From: an uncultured Collinsella sp.
GTDB taxonomy: Bacteria; Actinomycetota; Coriobacteriia; Coriobacteriales; Coriobacteriaceae
Direction of reading: 5' to 3'
Length of the DNA: 15,891 nt
Assembly (NCBI GenBank): GCA_900544645.1
Contig: UQWG01000044.1
Span: forward strand, 1 to 15,891
The notes beneath the pieces are model-generated. The model was not told the origin of the DNA, ran no database searches, and saw nothing but the letters and a program-made list of their open reading frames with translations. The number at the start of each line of letters is the position of its first letter. The stretch's first letter is position 1. Shown piece after piece: positions 7,368 to 14,159 of the stretch. A program made the position numbers and the translations under genes.

Positions 7368-7374
7368 GCTTTTT
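7301..7374 (+). terminator. Repeat-derived terminator after xdhC
   Basis: The palindrome 18 bp after the xdhC stop is followed directly by GCTTTTT (T-tract 7370-7374). A long hairpin plus a run of five T residues makes a plausible intrinsic terminator separating the yqeB-xdhC transcript from the ribosomal operon. The stem is longer than usual, so its efficiency is uncertain. Confidence 0.6.
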
Positions 7375-7425
7375 GGGACCCATTTGTGCGGGGGAGTTGT
7401 GGAGTTGTGCAGGCAGACGAGGTTT

Positions 7426-7457
7426 TTCTGGAAATACGCACCCAATGCGCGTATAGT
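7426..7457 (+). promoter_or_regulatory. Probable promoter of the rplE operon
   Basis: TATAGT at 7452-7457 is a good -10, with transcription expected to start near 7463-7465. The -35 is poor; the best candidates are CTGGAA (7428-7433, 18-bp spacer) or TGGAAA (7429-7434, 17-bp spacer). A promoter is needed because a terminator-like repeat separates xdhC from rplE and no ribosomal gene lies upstream. Confidence 0.5.
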
Positions 7458-7462
7458 ACCGA

Positions 7463-7594
7463 TTGTTTTGTCGGCTCCTGCTGCGTCGAGTCCAAACCGC
7501 AAAATGCCATGAGCGGCGCGGATGCAGCCAGGAGGCACGAGGACAACCCATCGTGGCCACGCCCCGTGCTTAAAACCCCAAGAAGGAGTGAACA
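7463..7594 (+). promoter_or_regulatory. Structured leader of the rplE operon
   Basis: The presumed 5' untranslated region of about 130 nt contains a long stem. CTCCTGCTGCGTC at 7475-7487 pairs with 7521-7534 (GATGCAG, bulged C7528, CAGGAG), giving 13 bp with one G-T pair. Inside the 33-nt loop CCGC (7497-7500) can pair with GCGG (7513-7516). A purine-rich AGGAGG at 7530-7535 is buried in the stem but is not the rplE ribosome binding site (AAGGAG, about 7580). Autoregulation by a ribosomal protein is a reasonable guess. I do not recognise a named leader family. Confidence 0.5.
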
Positions 7595-8152
7595 ATGGCA
7601 GAAGAGAAGTATGTGCCGCGTCTGAAGACCAAGTACAACAACGAGGTCAAGCAGCAGCTTCAGGACAAGTTCCAGTACGAGAACGTCATGATGATCCCCA
7701 AGTTTGAGAAGATCGTCGTGAACATGGGTGTCGGCGAGGCCGCTACCGATTCCAAGGCCATCGACGGTGCCGTGCGCGACCTGCGCGCCATCACCGGCCA
7801 GCAGCCGATGATCACCCGTGCCCGCAAGTCCATCGCTACCTTCCGCCTGCGCGCTGGTATGCCGATCGGCTGCAAGGTTACCCTGCGTGGCGACCGTATG
7901 TGGGAGTTCTTCGATCGTCTGACCTCCGTCGCGATCCCCCGTATCCGCGACTTCCGCGGCATCTCCGCCAAGAGCTTCGACGGCCGTGGTAACTTCTCCA
8001 TGGGCGTCACCGAGCAGCTCATCTTCCCCGAGATCGACTTCGACTCCGTCGATCACCAGCGCGGTATGGACATCACTTTCGTGACCACCGCCAATACCGA
8101 TGAGGAGGCCAAGGCCCTTCTGGACGCCTTCGGTTTCCCGTTCAAGAAATAG
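7595..8152 (+). CDS. rplE: 50S ribosomal protein L5
   Basis: A 185-aa uL5 protein of the large-subunit central protuberance, which binds 5S rRNA. Signatures are PKFEKIVVNMGVGEA near 34-48, the ITGQQPMITRARKSIATFRLR block, GMPIGCKVTLRG, and the C-terminal FPEIDFDSVDHQRGMDITFV. Start ATG 7595 follows AGAAGGAGTGAACA. It is the first ribosomal gene of the cluster here. Normally rplN and rplX precede it in the spc operon, and their absence is the notable point. The rpsN gene follows after a 79-bp gap with a strong hairpin. Confidence 0.98.
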   Translation: MAEEKYVPRLKTKYNNEVKQQLQDKFQYENVMMIPKFEKIVVNMGVGEAATDSKAIDGAVRDLRAITGQQPMITRARKSIATFRLRAGMPIGCKVTLRGDRMWEFFDRLTSVAIPRIRDFRGISAKSFDGRGNFSMGVTEQLIFPEIDFDSVDHQRGMDITFVTTANTDEEAKALLDAFGFPFKK

Positions 8153-8160
8153 GTTCACCT

Positions 8161-8202
8161 GCCCTATAAGCGCCGTTCCCACAAGGGGGCGGCGCTTGGG
8201 GC
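8161..8202 (+). promoter_or_regulatory. Strong hairpin in rplE-rpsN gap
   Basis: AAGCGCCG (8168-8175) pairs perfectly with CGGCGCTT (8190-8197). An inner CCC/GGG pair (8178-8180 with 8185-8187) extends the stem, and an outer GCCC (8161-8164) can pair with GGGC (8199-8202). No T-tract follows. It could be a processing, stabilising or protein-binding site. Confidence 0.55.
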
Positions 8203-8231
8203 GAACAATACTCTATGTGAGGAGGATATAA

Positions 8232-8417
8232 GTGGCTAAGACATCGATGATCGTCAAGTGCAATCGCAAGCAGAAGTTCTCTACTCGTGAGTACACGCGC
8301 TGCCAGCGCTGCGGCCGTCCGCACTCTGTGTACCGCAAGTTCGGCCTGTGCCGTGTCTGCTTCCGCGAGCTTGCACTCAAGGGCGAGCTTCCCGGCGTTA
8401 AGAAGGCCAGCTGGTAA
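8232..8417 (+). CDS. rpsN: 30S ribosomal protein S14, zinc-binding type (type Z)
   Basis: A 61-aa uS14 of the short zinc form. Cys24 and Cys27 (CQRC) and Cys40 and Cys43 (CRVC) form the zinc ribbon, and the C-terminal ELALKGELPGVKKASW is the family ending. The protein binds 16S rRNA in the small-subunit head. The start is GTG at 8232, giving MAKTSMIVK, with GAGGAGG ending at 8225. It sits between rplE and rpsH, the standard spc position. Confidence 0.98.
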   Translation: MAKTSMIVKCNRKQKFSTREYTRCQRCGRPHSVYRKFGLCRVCFRELALKGELPGVKKASW

Positions 8418-8429
8418 GTCACTACCAGC
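8410..8429 (+). promoter_or_regulatory. Hairpin spanning the rpsN stop codon
   Basis: GCTGGTA (8410-8416) and TACCAGC (8423-8429) form a perfect 7-bp inverted repeat with a 6-nt loop; the rpsN stop codon (8415-8417) lies at its top. It is the first element of the 119-bp rpsN-rpsH gap, which also holds CTTTGCCG (8473-8480) pairing with CGGCGAAG (8488-8495). No terminator T-run is present. Confidence 0.45.
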
Positions 8430-8536
8430 GTTTCAAGCATCAGTTTGGAACAGGGAAAACGCGCTAAAAAGGCTTTGCCGTTAAGGGCGGCGAAGAACCA
8501 AGAGCACGTGTTCATCAAGAACGAAGGAGAATCTGT

Positions 8537-8935
8537 ATGAACCTTACAGACCCGATCGCAGATATGCTTACGCGCATCCGTAACGCTAACTCTGTGAACA
8601 AGGCCACGGTCTCCATGCCGAGCAGCAAGAAGCTCGTCGAGATCGCTCGTGTTCTGCACGAGGAGGGCTACATCGAGGGCTACGATGTCGAGGACACCGT
8701 TCCCCAGAAGACTCTGCACATCACGCTTAAGTATGGTCCCAAGAAGGCTAAGGTCATCAACGGCATCCGCCGCATTTCCAAGCCGGGCCTGCGTAAGTAC
8801 ACCGGCGTTGCCGACATGCCCCGCGTCCGCGGTGGCCTTGGTACCGCCATTATTTCCACCAGCCATGGCGTCATGACCGACCGCGATGCTCGCAAGCACA
8901 ACGTCGGCGGCGAGATCATCGCTTACGTCTGGTAA
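8537..8935 (+). CDS. rpsH: 30S ribosomal protein S8
   Basis: A 132-aa uS8 starting MNLTDPIADMLTRIRNANS, the invariant N-terminus. The C-terminal domain shows PGLRKYTG, the RVRGGLGTAIISTSHGVMTD block and GGEIIAYVW at the end. S8 binds 16S rRNA helix 21. In E. coli it is also the translational repressor of the spc operon, acting at the rplX-rplE junction, which is missing from this arrangement. ATG 8537 follows GAAGGAGA. The upstream gap of 119 bp is long for this operon and contains inverted repeats. Confidence 0.98.
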   Translation: MNLTDPIADMLTRIRNANSVNKATVSMPSSKKLVEIARVLHEEGYIEGYDVEDTVPQKTLHITLKYGPKKAKVINGIRRISKPGLRKYTGVADMPRVRGGLGTAIISTSHGVMTDRDARKHNVGGEIIAYVW

Positions 8936-8968
8936 TTCGCTCGGTAGGTAGAAGGAAAGGAGATCACC

Positions 8969-9505
8969 GTGTCTCGTATCGGTAATAAGCCTGTCCAGAT
9001 TCCCGCCGGAGTCGAAGTGGCAGTCAACGGCAACAACGTTGTCGTCAAGGGCCCCAAGGGCCAGCTCGAGCTCGATGTCTTTGAGAAGCTCGCTATCAAC
9101 GTCGAGGACAATGTCCTCACCGTTTCCCGTCCCGACGACGAGCGTGAGACCCGTGCCCGCCACGGCCTCACCCGCGCCCTCATCCACAACATGGTTGTTG
9201 GCGTTTCCGAGGGCTTCGAGAAGAAGCTCGAGCTCGCCGGCGTCGGTTACCGCGTGCAGCAGAAGGGCAAGAACCTCGAGTTCTCCCTGGGCTTCTCGCA
9301 CCCCGTGATCGTCGAGGCTCCCGAGGGCATCACCTTCGAGGTTCCCGACAACACCCACGTGAACGTCAAGGGTATCAACAAGCAGCAGGTCGGTCAGATC
9401 GCCGCTGAGATCCGCGGCCATCGTCCTCCCGAGCCTTACAAGGGCAAGGGTATCCACTACGTTGGCGAGCACATCCGCCGCAAGCTGGGTAAGGCCGCCA
9501 AGTAG
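8969..9505 (+). CDS. rplF: 50S ribosomal protein L6
   Basis: A 178-aa uL6, two repeated domains. It starts MSRIGNKPVQIPAGVEVAV and ends with the signature RPPEPYKGKGIHYVGEHIRRKLGK; HGLTRALIHNMVVGVSEGF is the conserved central segment. L6 lies near the GTPase-associated centre of the 50S subunit. The start is GTG at 8969, with GAAAGGAGAT a few bases upstream. It follows rpsH by 33 bp without structure. Confidence 0.98.
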   Translation: MSRIGNKPVQIPAGVEVAVNGNNVVVKGPKGQLELDVFEKLAINVEDNVLTVSRPDDERETRARHGLTRALIHNMVVGVSEGFEKKLELAGVGYRVQQKGKNLEFSLGFSHPVIVEAPEGITFEVPDNTHVNVKGINKQQVGQIAAEIRGHRPPEPYKGKGIHYVGEHIRRKLGKAAK

Positions 9506-9530
9506 TCGTAACCGACTCACTCGCATAAGA

Positions 9531-9552
9531 CCAGCACCCCGTCAGGTGCTGG
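9531..9552 (+). promoter_or_regulatory. Perfect 8-bp hairpin in rplF-rplR gap
   Basis: CCAGCACC (9531-9538) and GGTGCTGG (9545-9552) pair perfectly around a 6-nt loop. CTTTTT occurs about 10 bases later (9563-9568) but is not adjacent, so full termination inside an essential operon is unlikely. It may be a partial attenuator or RNA-processing site. Confidence 0.5.
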
Positions 9553-9580
9553 CAAGATCAACCTTTTTAGGAGTTTACGT

Positions 9581-9949
9581 ATGAACAAGCATAAGGCGAA
9601 GCTGGAAGGCCTCAAGCGTCGTCAGCGTCGTGTTCGCGGCAAGGTCTCGGGTACCTCCGAGCGTCCGCGTCTTCGCGTGACCCGTACTAACGCCAACATC
9701 TATGCCCAGATCATCGACGACAGCAAGGGCTCCAGCCTGACGCTCGTCTCTGCCTCGACCCTCGAGGCCGAGTTCAAGGGCACCCACACCTCGAACAAGG
9801 AGGCTGCGGAGAAGGTCGGTCAGCTCGTTGGCAAGCGTGCCATCGAGGCCGGCATCACCAAGGTCGCCTTCGATCGCGGTGGCCGTATCTACCATGGCCG
9901 CGTCAAGGCCCTCGCCGACGGTGCTCGTGCCGCCGGTCTCGAGTTCTAG
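9581..9949 (+). CDS. rplR: 50S ribosomal protein L18
   Basis: A 122-aa uL18, 5S rRNA-binding. The basic N-terminus (KRRQRRVRGKVSGTSERPRL) is followed by ANIYAQIIDD, the TSNKEAAEKVGQLVGKRA helix and the family ending FDRGGRIYHGRVKALADGAR. ATG 9581 has TTAGGAGTT upstream. The rpsE gene follows 14 bp later. Confidence 0.98.
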   Translation: MNKHKAKLEGLKRRQRRVRGKVSGTSERPRLRVTRTNANIYAQIIDDSKGSSLTLVSASTLEAEFKGTHTSNKEAAEKVGQLVGKRAIEAGITKVAFDRGGRIYHGRVKALADGARAAGLEF

Positions 9950-9963
9950 GAGGTATGTAGCAC

Positions 9964-10488
9964 ATGGCTCGTAATCAGAAGCAGCAGCGCGAGGCCTCCG
10001 AGTTCGAGGAGCGCGTCGTTTACATCAACCGCGTGTCGAAGACCGTCAAGGGTGGTCGTCGCATGAGCCTCGTCGCTCTCGTCGTCGTTGGCGACGGCAA
10101 GGGCAATGTCGGCGTTGGCATGGGCAAGTCCGCTGAGGTGCCCATGGCCATCTCCAAGGCGTCTCTCGATGCCAAGAAGAACATGTTCCACGTGCCGGTG
10201 ACCGATCAGGGCACCATTCCGCACGAGGTTCTCGGTCACTTTGGTGCCGGCCGCATCATCATCAAGCCCGCTGTCGAGGGTACCGGCGTTATCGCCGGCG
10301 GCGCCGTGCGTCCCCTCTTCGAGCTTGCTGGCATCAAGAACGTCCTGTCCAAGTCCCTCGGTACCGACAACGGCCTCAACATCATCAAGGCTGCCGTCGA
10401 GGGCCTCAAGGAGCTCTCCAGCCCTGAGGACGTCGCGGCTCGCCGTGGCCTGACGGTCTCCGAGATGTTCGTCGGTAAGGAGAACTAA
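9964..10488 (+). CDS. rpsE: 30S ribosomal protein S5
   Basis: A 174-aa uS5 with the N-terminal double-stranded RNA-binding domain (ERVVYINRVSKTVKGGRRMS, then ALVVVGDGKGNVGVGMGK) and the C-terminal domain with GAGRIIIKPAVEGTGVIAGG and SLGTDNGLNIIKA. S5 lines the mRNA entry channel and contributes to decoding fidelity. GGAGGTATGTAGCAC before ATG 9964 overlaps the end of rplR, so translation is probably coupled. Confidence 0.98.
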   Translation: MARNQKQQREASEFEERVVYINRVSKTVKGGRRMSLVALVVVGDGKGNVGVGMGKSAEVPMAISKASLDAKKNMFHVPVTDQGTIPHEVLGHFGAGRIIIKPAVEGTGVIAGGAVRPLFELAGIKNVLSKSLGTDNGLNIIKAAVEGLKELSSPEDVAARRGLTVSEMFVGKEN

Positions 10489-10490
10489 GC

Positions 10491-10673
10491 ATGGCTGACA
10501 CCATCAAGATCAAGCAGGTCCGCAGCACCAACGGTTGCAAGCAGGACCAGGTCCGTACTGTCCGTGCCCTCGGTCTCCACAGGATCCGCGAGGTTCGCGA
10601 GATTGCTGACAACGAGTCCGTCCGCGGCATGATCTTCAAGGTCAAGCACCTTGTCGAGATTGTAGAGGAGTAG
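10491..10673 (+). CDS. rpmD: 50S ribosomal protein L30
   Basis: A 60-aa uL30 with the family pattern IKIKQVRSTNGCKQDQVRTV, then LGLHRIREVREI and a C-terminal VKHLVEIVEE. ATG 10491 lies two bases after the rpsE stop; the ribosome binding site (AAGGAG) is inside the rpsE end, a sign of tight coupling. L30 is absent from some bacteria; here it has its usual place between rpsE and rplO. Confidence 0.97.
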   Translation: MADTIKIKQVRSTNGCKQDQVRTVRALGLHRIREVREIADNESVRGMIFKVKHLVEIVEE

Positions 10674-10676
10674 CAA

Positions 10677-11126
10677 ATGCAGCTTCACGATCTTACTCCC
10701 GCGCCCGGTTCCACCAAGAACCGCAAGCGCGTCGGCCGTGGCAATTCTTCGGGTCACGGCACCACTTCTGGCCGCGGCCAGAAGGGCCAGGGTTCCCGCT
10801 CTGGCGGCACCAAGGGTGCCGGCTTCGAGGGTGGCCAGACTCCGCTGGCTATGCGCCTGCCCAAGCTTCCGGGCTTCCGCAACCCCCGTCGTATCGAGTA
10901 CACCGCTGTTAACGTTGAGCGTCTTGAGCGTAAGTTCGAGGACGGCGCTGTGATCGACGGTGCCGCTCTTAAGGCCGCTCGCATCACCAAGAGCGAGTTC
11001 GAGCCCGTCAAGGTGCTCGGCAATGGTGAGCTCACCAAGAAGTTCACGGTCAAGGTCGACAAGGTCAGCGCTTCTGCGCAGGCCAAGATCGAGGCCGCCG
11101 GCGGAAAGGTCGAGCTGCCGTGCTAA
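10677..11126 (+). CDS. rplO: 50S ribosomal protein L15
   Basis: A 149-aa uL15. The glycine- and arginine-rich N-terminal extension (KRVGRGNSSGHGTTSGRGQK at 18-37) that threads into 23S rRNA is typical, followed by GFEGGQTPLAMRLPKLPGF and the C-terminal L18e/L15-type domain ending in AAGGKVELPC. It starts 3 bp after rpmD with GTAGAGGAG upstream. Its last seven bases overlap the GTG start of secY. Confidence 0.98.
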   Translation: MQLHDLTPAPGSTKNRKRVGRGNSSGHGTTSGRGQKGQGSRSGGTKGAGFEGGQTPLAMRLPKLPGFRNPRRIEYTAVNVERLERKFEDGAVIDGAALKAARITKSEFEPVKVLGNGELTKKFTVKVDKVSASAQAKIEAAGGKVELPC

Positions 11127-12406
11127 ATGGTCTTAAGAATGCTTTCCGCATCAAAGAATTGCGCGAAAAGATTCTTTTTACCATAGCTATGCTCGTCGTG
11201 TACCGCATTGGTGCGCACGTTCCTGTGCCCGGCATTCCCTTCCAGGGGATGCTGGGCCTTTTCTCGACCGATAACAATTCGGTCGCCGCAGGTGCTATGG
11301 CCCTCCTGAATCTTTTCTCTGGCGGCGCTTTGAGCTATGTGTCGGTGTTTTCGCTGGGCATCATGCCTTACATCACCAGCTCGATCATCCTCCAGATGCT
11401 CCAGGCCGTCGTGCCTTCCCTGCATGAGCTTGCCCGCGAGGGCGAGGTCGGTCAGACCAAGATTACGCAGTATTCGCGTTACCTCACCCTGGCTCTGGCA
11501 ATCCTCAACTCCGTGGGTTACCTCTTCCTCTTTAAGAGCTTCGGCATCAGCTTTAATGGCGCCGGCGCTCCCGAGATCATCTTCGACCTCATGATCGTCG
11601 GTACGCTCACCGCGGGCGCCATGCTGATCATGTGGATTGGTGAGCTCATCACCCAGCGCGGTATCGGCAATGGCATGTCGCTGATCATCTTCGCGAACAT
11701 CATGGCCGGTCTGCCGCAGGCTATCTTCTCCAGCACTGAGGGCAATGCCGGTGGCATCATCACCATGGTGATCATCTGCGCCATCATCCTGCTGGTTATC
11801 CCGCTGATTGTTTTCCTTGAGCGCGGCCAGCGCCGCATCCCGGTCTCCTACGCCAAACGCGTCGTGGGCCGTCGCATGATGGGTGGCCAGACCACCTACC
11901 TGCCCATCAAGGTCAACACCGCGGGTGTCGTGCCGATCATCTTCGCTTCGGCGCTGCTGTACTTCCCGGCTCAGATTGCCGTGTTCTTCCCCGGCATCGG
12001 CTGGATTCAGGCAGTTGCCTCCGCGCTTTCGACCGGTTGGCTCAACTGGGTGCTTAACGTTGTCCTCATCGTGTTCTTCGCGTACTTCTACACCTCCATG
12101 GTGTTCAACCCCGATGACACGGCCGACAACCTTAAGAAGCAGGGCGGCTTTATTCCGGGCGTCCGTCCGGGTAGGGCTACCGCGGCCTACATCAAGAACG
12201 CGCTCAACAAGATCACGCTTCCCAGCGCTGTCTTTTTGGCGCTCATCGCCATCGTGCCTTCGATTATTTTCTCCTTCACTGGTAACCATTTGATCCAGGC
12301 ATTTGGCGGCACGTCCATCCTCATCATGGTCGGCGTCGTGCTCGACACGGTCGATAAGCTCGAAGGCCAGATCAAGATGTATGATTACGATGGATTCTTT
12401 AAATAG
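11120..12406 (+). CDS. secY: Preprotein translocase subunit SecY
   Basis: A 428-aa membrane protein, the channel of the Sec translocon, which works with SecE, SecG and SecA. About ten hydrophobic segments are visible, the first near 18-38 (with YRIGAHVPVPG), others near 118-138, 155-175, 212-232, 265-288, 308-328, 367-387 and 395-410. Conserved cytoplasmic-loop signatures include TQRGIGNGMSLIIFANI (178-194), RRIPVSYAKR (238-247) and GIRPG-like GVRPGRATAAYI (347-358). The start is GTG at 11120, which overlaps rplO by 7 bp; MLNGLKNAFRIKELREKI aligns with the normal SecY start, and GGAAAGG (11103-11109) is its binding site. Its spc position beside adk and map is standard. Confidence 0.97.
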   Translation: MLNGLKNAFRIKELREKILFTIAMLVVYRIGAHVPVPGIPFQGMLGLFSTDNNSVAAGAMALLNLFSGGALSYVSVFSLGIMPYITSSIILQMLQAVVPSLHELAREGEVGQTKITQYSRYLTLALAILNSVGYLFLFKSFGISFNGAGAPEIIFDLMIVGTLTAGAMLIMWIGELITQRGIGNGMSLIIFANIMAGLPQAIFSSTEGNAGGIITMVIICAIILLVIPLIVFLERGQRRIPVSYAKRVVGRRMMGGQTTYLPIKVNTAGVVPIIFASALLYFPAQIAVFFPGIGWIQAVASALSTGWLNWVLNVVLIVFFAYFYTSMVFNPDDTADNLKKQGGFIPGVRPGRATAAYIKNALNKITLPSAVFLALIAIVPSIIFSFTGNHLIQAFGGTSILIMVGVVLDTVDKLEGQIKMYDYDGFFK

Positions 12407-12424
12407 GCTAGAGGAGGATTGCTC

Positions 12425-13051
12425 ATGAACCTCGTATTGCTCGGAGCTCCGGGTGCCGGTAAGGGCACCGTCGCACAGGAGCTCGTCGCCGAGTTTGGCG
12501 TCGCTCACATTTCCACGGGCGACCTGCTGCGTGCTGCCGTCAAGGGTGGCACCGAGCTTGGTATTCAGGCTAAGAAGTACATGGACGCTGGCGAGCTCGT
12601 TCCCGATCAGCTCGTGATCGACCTTGTCAAGGAGCGCCTTGCCGCCGATGACGCCCAGCAGGGCTTCATCCTCGACGGCTTCCCGCGCAACACCGCCCAG
12701 GCCGTGACGCTCGATTCCGAGCTCTCCGCCATGGGTCGCGAGATCGACTGTGCCCTTCTGGTCGATGTGGCCCCCGAGGTCATTATCGATCGTCTGTCTT
12801 CGCGTCGCACCTGCCGCGCCTGCGGTTACACCGGCACCGCTGCCGATGCTACCTGCCCCAAGTGTGGCGGCGAGATGTATCAGCGCGACGACGACAAGCC
12901 CGAGACCATCAAGAACCGTCTCGACGTCTACGAGAAGTCCACGAGCCCGCTCGTCGACTACTATCGTGGCCAGGGTCTGCTCAAGTCGGTCAACGGTGAC
13001 CAGCCTCGCGAGACCGTGTACGGGGATGTCAAAGAGGCTCTCGGTCTATGA
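12425..13051 (+). CDS. adk: Adenylate kinase, zinc-LID form
   Basis: A 208-aa enzyme interconverting ATP, AMP and ADP. The P-loop is GAPGAGKG (7-14), the AMP site is HISTGDLLR (28-36) and LDGFPRNTAQA (83-93), and the LID holds four cysteines (C130, C133, C144, C147), the zinc-stabilised form common in Gram-positive bacteria. ATG 12425 is preferred: GAGGAGG (12411-12417) lies 7 bp upstream, and the product begins MNLVLLGAPG as in the family. An in-frame TTG at 12419 is too close to that site. The gene follows secY by 18 bp and overlaps map by 4 bp (ATGA). Confidence 0.97.
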   Translation: MNLVLLGAPGAGKGTVAQELVAEFGVAHISTGDLLRAAVKGGTELGIQAKKYMDAGELVPDQLVIDLVKERLAADDAQQGFILDGFPRNTAQAVTLDSELSAMGREIDCALLVDVAPEVIIDRLSSRRTCRACGYTGTAADATCPKCGGEMYQRDDDKPETIKNRLDVYEKSTSPLVDYYRGQGLLKSVNGDQPRETVYGDVKEALGL

Positions 13052-13836
13052 TCAAGATTAAGTCTGCAACGCAAATCGAGCAGATGAAGAAGGCAGGAGC
13101 GCTATCTAAGATGGCGCTCCGCCACGTTGGAGCCATGGTGCGCCCCGGCGTTTCGACTTTTGAGCTCGATCAGCTCGCGGAGCAGATTATCCGCATGCAT
13201 GGCGGCACCCCGGCCTTTAAGGGTTACGGCGGGTTCCCGGGGACCATTTGCGCATCGATCAACGATGCCGTGGTCCACGGTATTCCCAACCCCGACATGA
13301 TCCTGCGCGATGGCGATATCATCTCCATCGATACGGGAGCCGTTGTCGACGGTTGGGTCGGCGATAACGCTTGGACGTTTTTCGTCGGCACCCCCACGCC
13401 CGAAGCCAAGGCTTTGTGCGAGGTCACGCGCGATTGCCTTAAGGCTGCCATCGAGCAGGCTGTTCCCGGTAACCATATCGGGGACGTCGGTTATGCCGTT
13501 CAGTCCCTCGCCGAGTCTCACGGTTACGGCGTGCTTCGTGATTATGTGGGCCATGGCATTGGCCGCGTGATGCACGAGGACCCCAACGTTCCTAACTATG
13601 GAAAGAAGGGGAGGGGCGTTCGCCTCCAGGCCGGCATGGTCATTGCCATCGAGCCGATGGTTACGATGGGTTCCAACCATGTGAGCACGGGCTCCGACGG
13701 TTGGATTGTTACGACCAACGACCACCTGCCCGCCGCGCACTACGAGAACACCGTCGCCATTACCAATGACGGTCCGGTGATTCTCACCACGGATGCGCAA
13801 GGTGCTTGGTGTTCGCTCCAAGGCGGAGAAATGTAA
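13048..13836 (+). CDS. map: Methionine aminopeptidase, type I
   Basis: A 262-aa cytosolic metalloenzyme that removes N-terminal Met from new proteins. All five metal ligands are readable: Asp95 (SIDTGA), Asp106 (VGDNAWT), His169 (YVGHGIG), Glu202 (IEPMV) and Glu233 (YENTVAI). The substrate-site His78 lies in VVHGIP. No N-terminal zinc-finger or SH3-type extension is present. Its ATG overlaps the adk TGA by 4 bp, so translation is coupled. It is the last gene before a 104-bp gap with a likely new promoter. Confidence 0.97.
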   Translation: MIKIKSATQIEQMKKAGALSKMALRHVGAMVRPGVSTFELDQLAEQIIRMHGGTPAFKGYGGFPGTICASINDAVVHGIPNPDMILRDGDIISIDTGAVVDGWVGDNAWTFFVGTPTPEAKALCEVTRDCLKAAIEQAVPGNHIGDVGYAVQSLAESHGYGVLRDYVGHGIGRVMHEDPNVPNYGKKGRGVRLQAGMVIAIEPMVTMGSNHVSTGSDGWIVTTNDHLPAAHYENTVAITNDGPVILTTDAQGAWCSLQGGEM

Positions 13837-13872
13837 CAAGTTCCACTTAGTTGTGGAGCCATTACGAAGTTA

Positions 13873-13901
13873 TTACGATGCGTGCATACGTGTTGTAGAA
13901 T
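13873..13901 (+). promoter_or_regulatory. Likely infA promoter
   Basis: TAGAAT at 13896-13901 and TTACGA at 13873-13878 are separated by 17 bp in a noticeably AT-rich gap between map and infA. Transcription would start near 13908, leaving a leader of about 33 nt before the GTG. This would give infA and the alpha-operon genes an entry point independent of spc. Confidence 0.5.
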
Positions 13902-13940
13902 ACTCAATCGCTGTCGTTTTCTAGAGAAAGATGATTGCTT

Positions 13941-14159
13941 GTGAAGAAGGAAGACGCAATTGAGCTCGAGGGTACGGTAAAGGAACCGCTGCCCAATGCC
14001 ATGTTTAAGGTCGAGCTCGAGAACGGTCATTCGGTTCTGTGCAATATTTCTGGCAAGATCCGAATGAATTACATCCGCATTCTCCCCGGTGACAGGGTTG
14101 TCGTGGAGCTTTCCCCGTACGACCTGACCCGCGGCCGCATCACCTATCGCTATAAATAG
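13941..14159 (+). CDS. infA: Translation initiation factor IF-1
   Basis: A 72-aa S1/OB-fold protein that binds the 30S A site during initiation. It begins MKKEDAIELEGTV and carries LPNAMFKVELENGH, SGKIRMNYIRILPGD and the universal ending LSPYDLTRGRITYRYK. The GTG at 13941 gives the usual 72-residue IF-1; an in-frame TTG at 13935 would add two residues. The weak AGAAAG at 13924-13929 is the only binding-site candidate, and it is 11 bp from the GTG. The family fit favours GTG, but the start is not decided by the ribosome binding site. Confidence 0.95.
   Translation: MKKEDAIELEGTVKEPLPNAMFKVELENGHSVLCNISGKIRMNYIRILPGDRVVVELSPYDLTRGRITYRYK

Noticed and set aside
7308..7625. 105-aa plus-strand frame over the repeat and rplE leader
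   Set aside because: It starts inside the palindromic repeat, crosses the promoter and overlaps rplE in another frame. It shows no binding site or family motif.
11123..12508. 461-aa minus-strand open frame opposite secY
   Set aside because: It is highly charged, the expected complement of a membrane protein's codons, and SecY on the plus strand is unambiguous.
13842..13857. TCCAC...GTGGA inverted repeat after map as a terminator
   Set aside because: The stem is only five pairs and no T-tract follows, so it is too weak to call.
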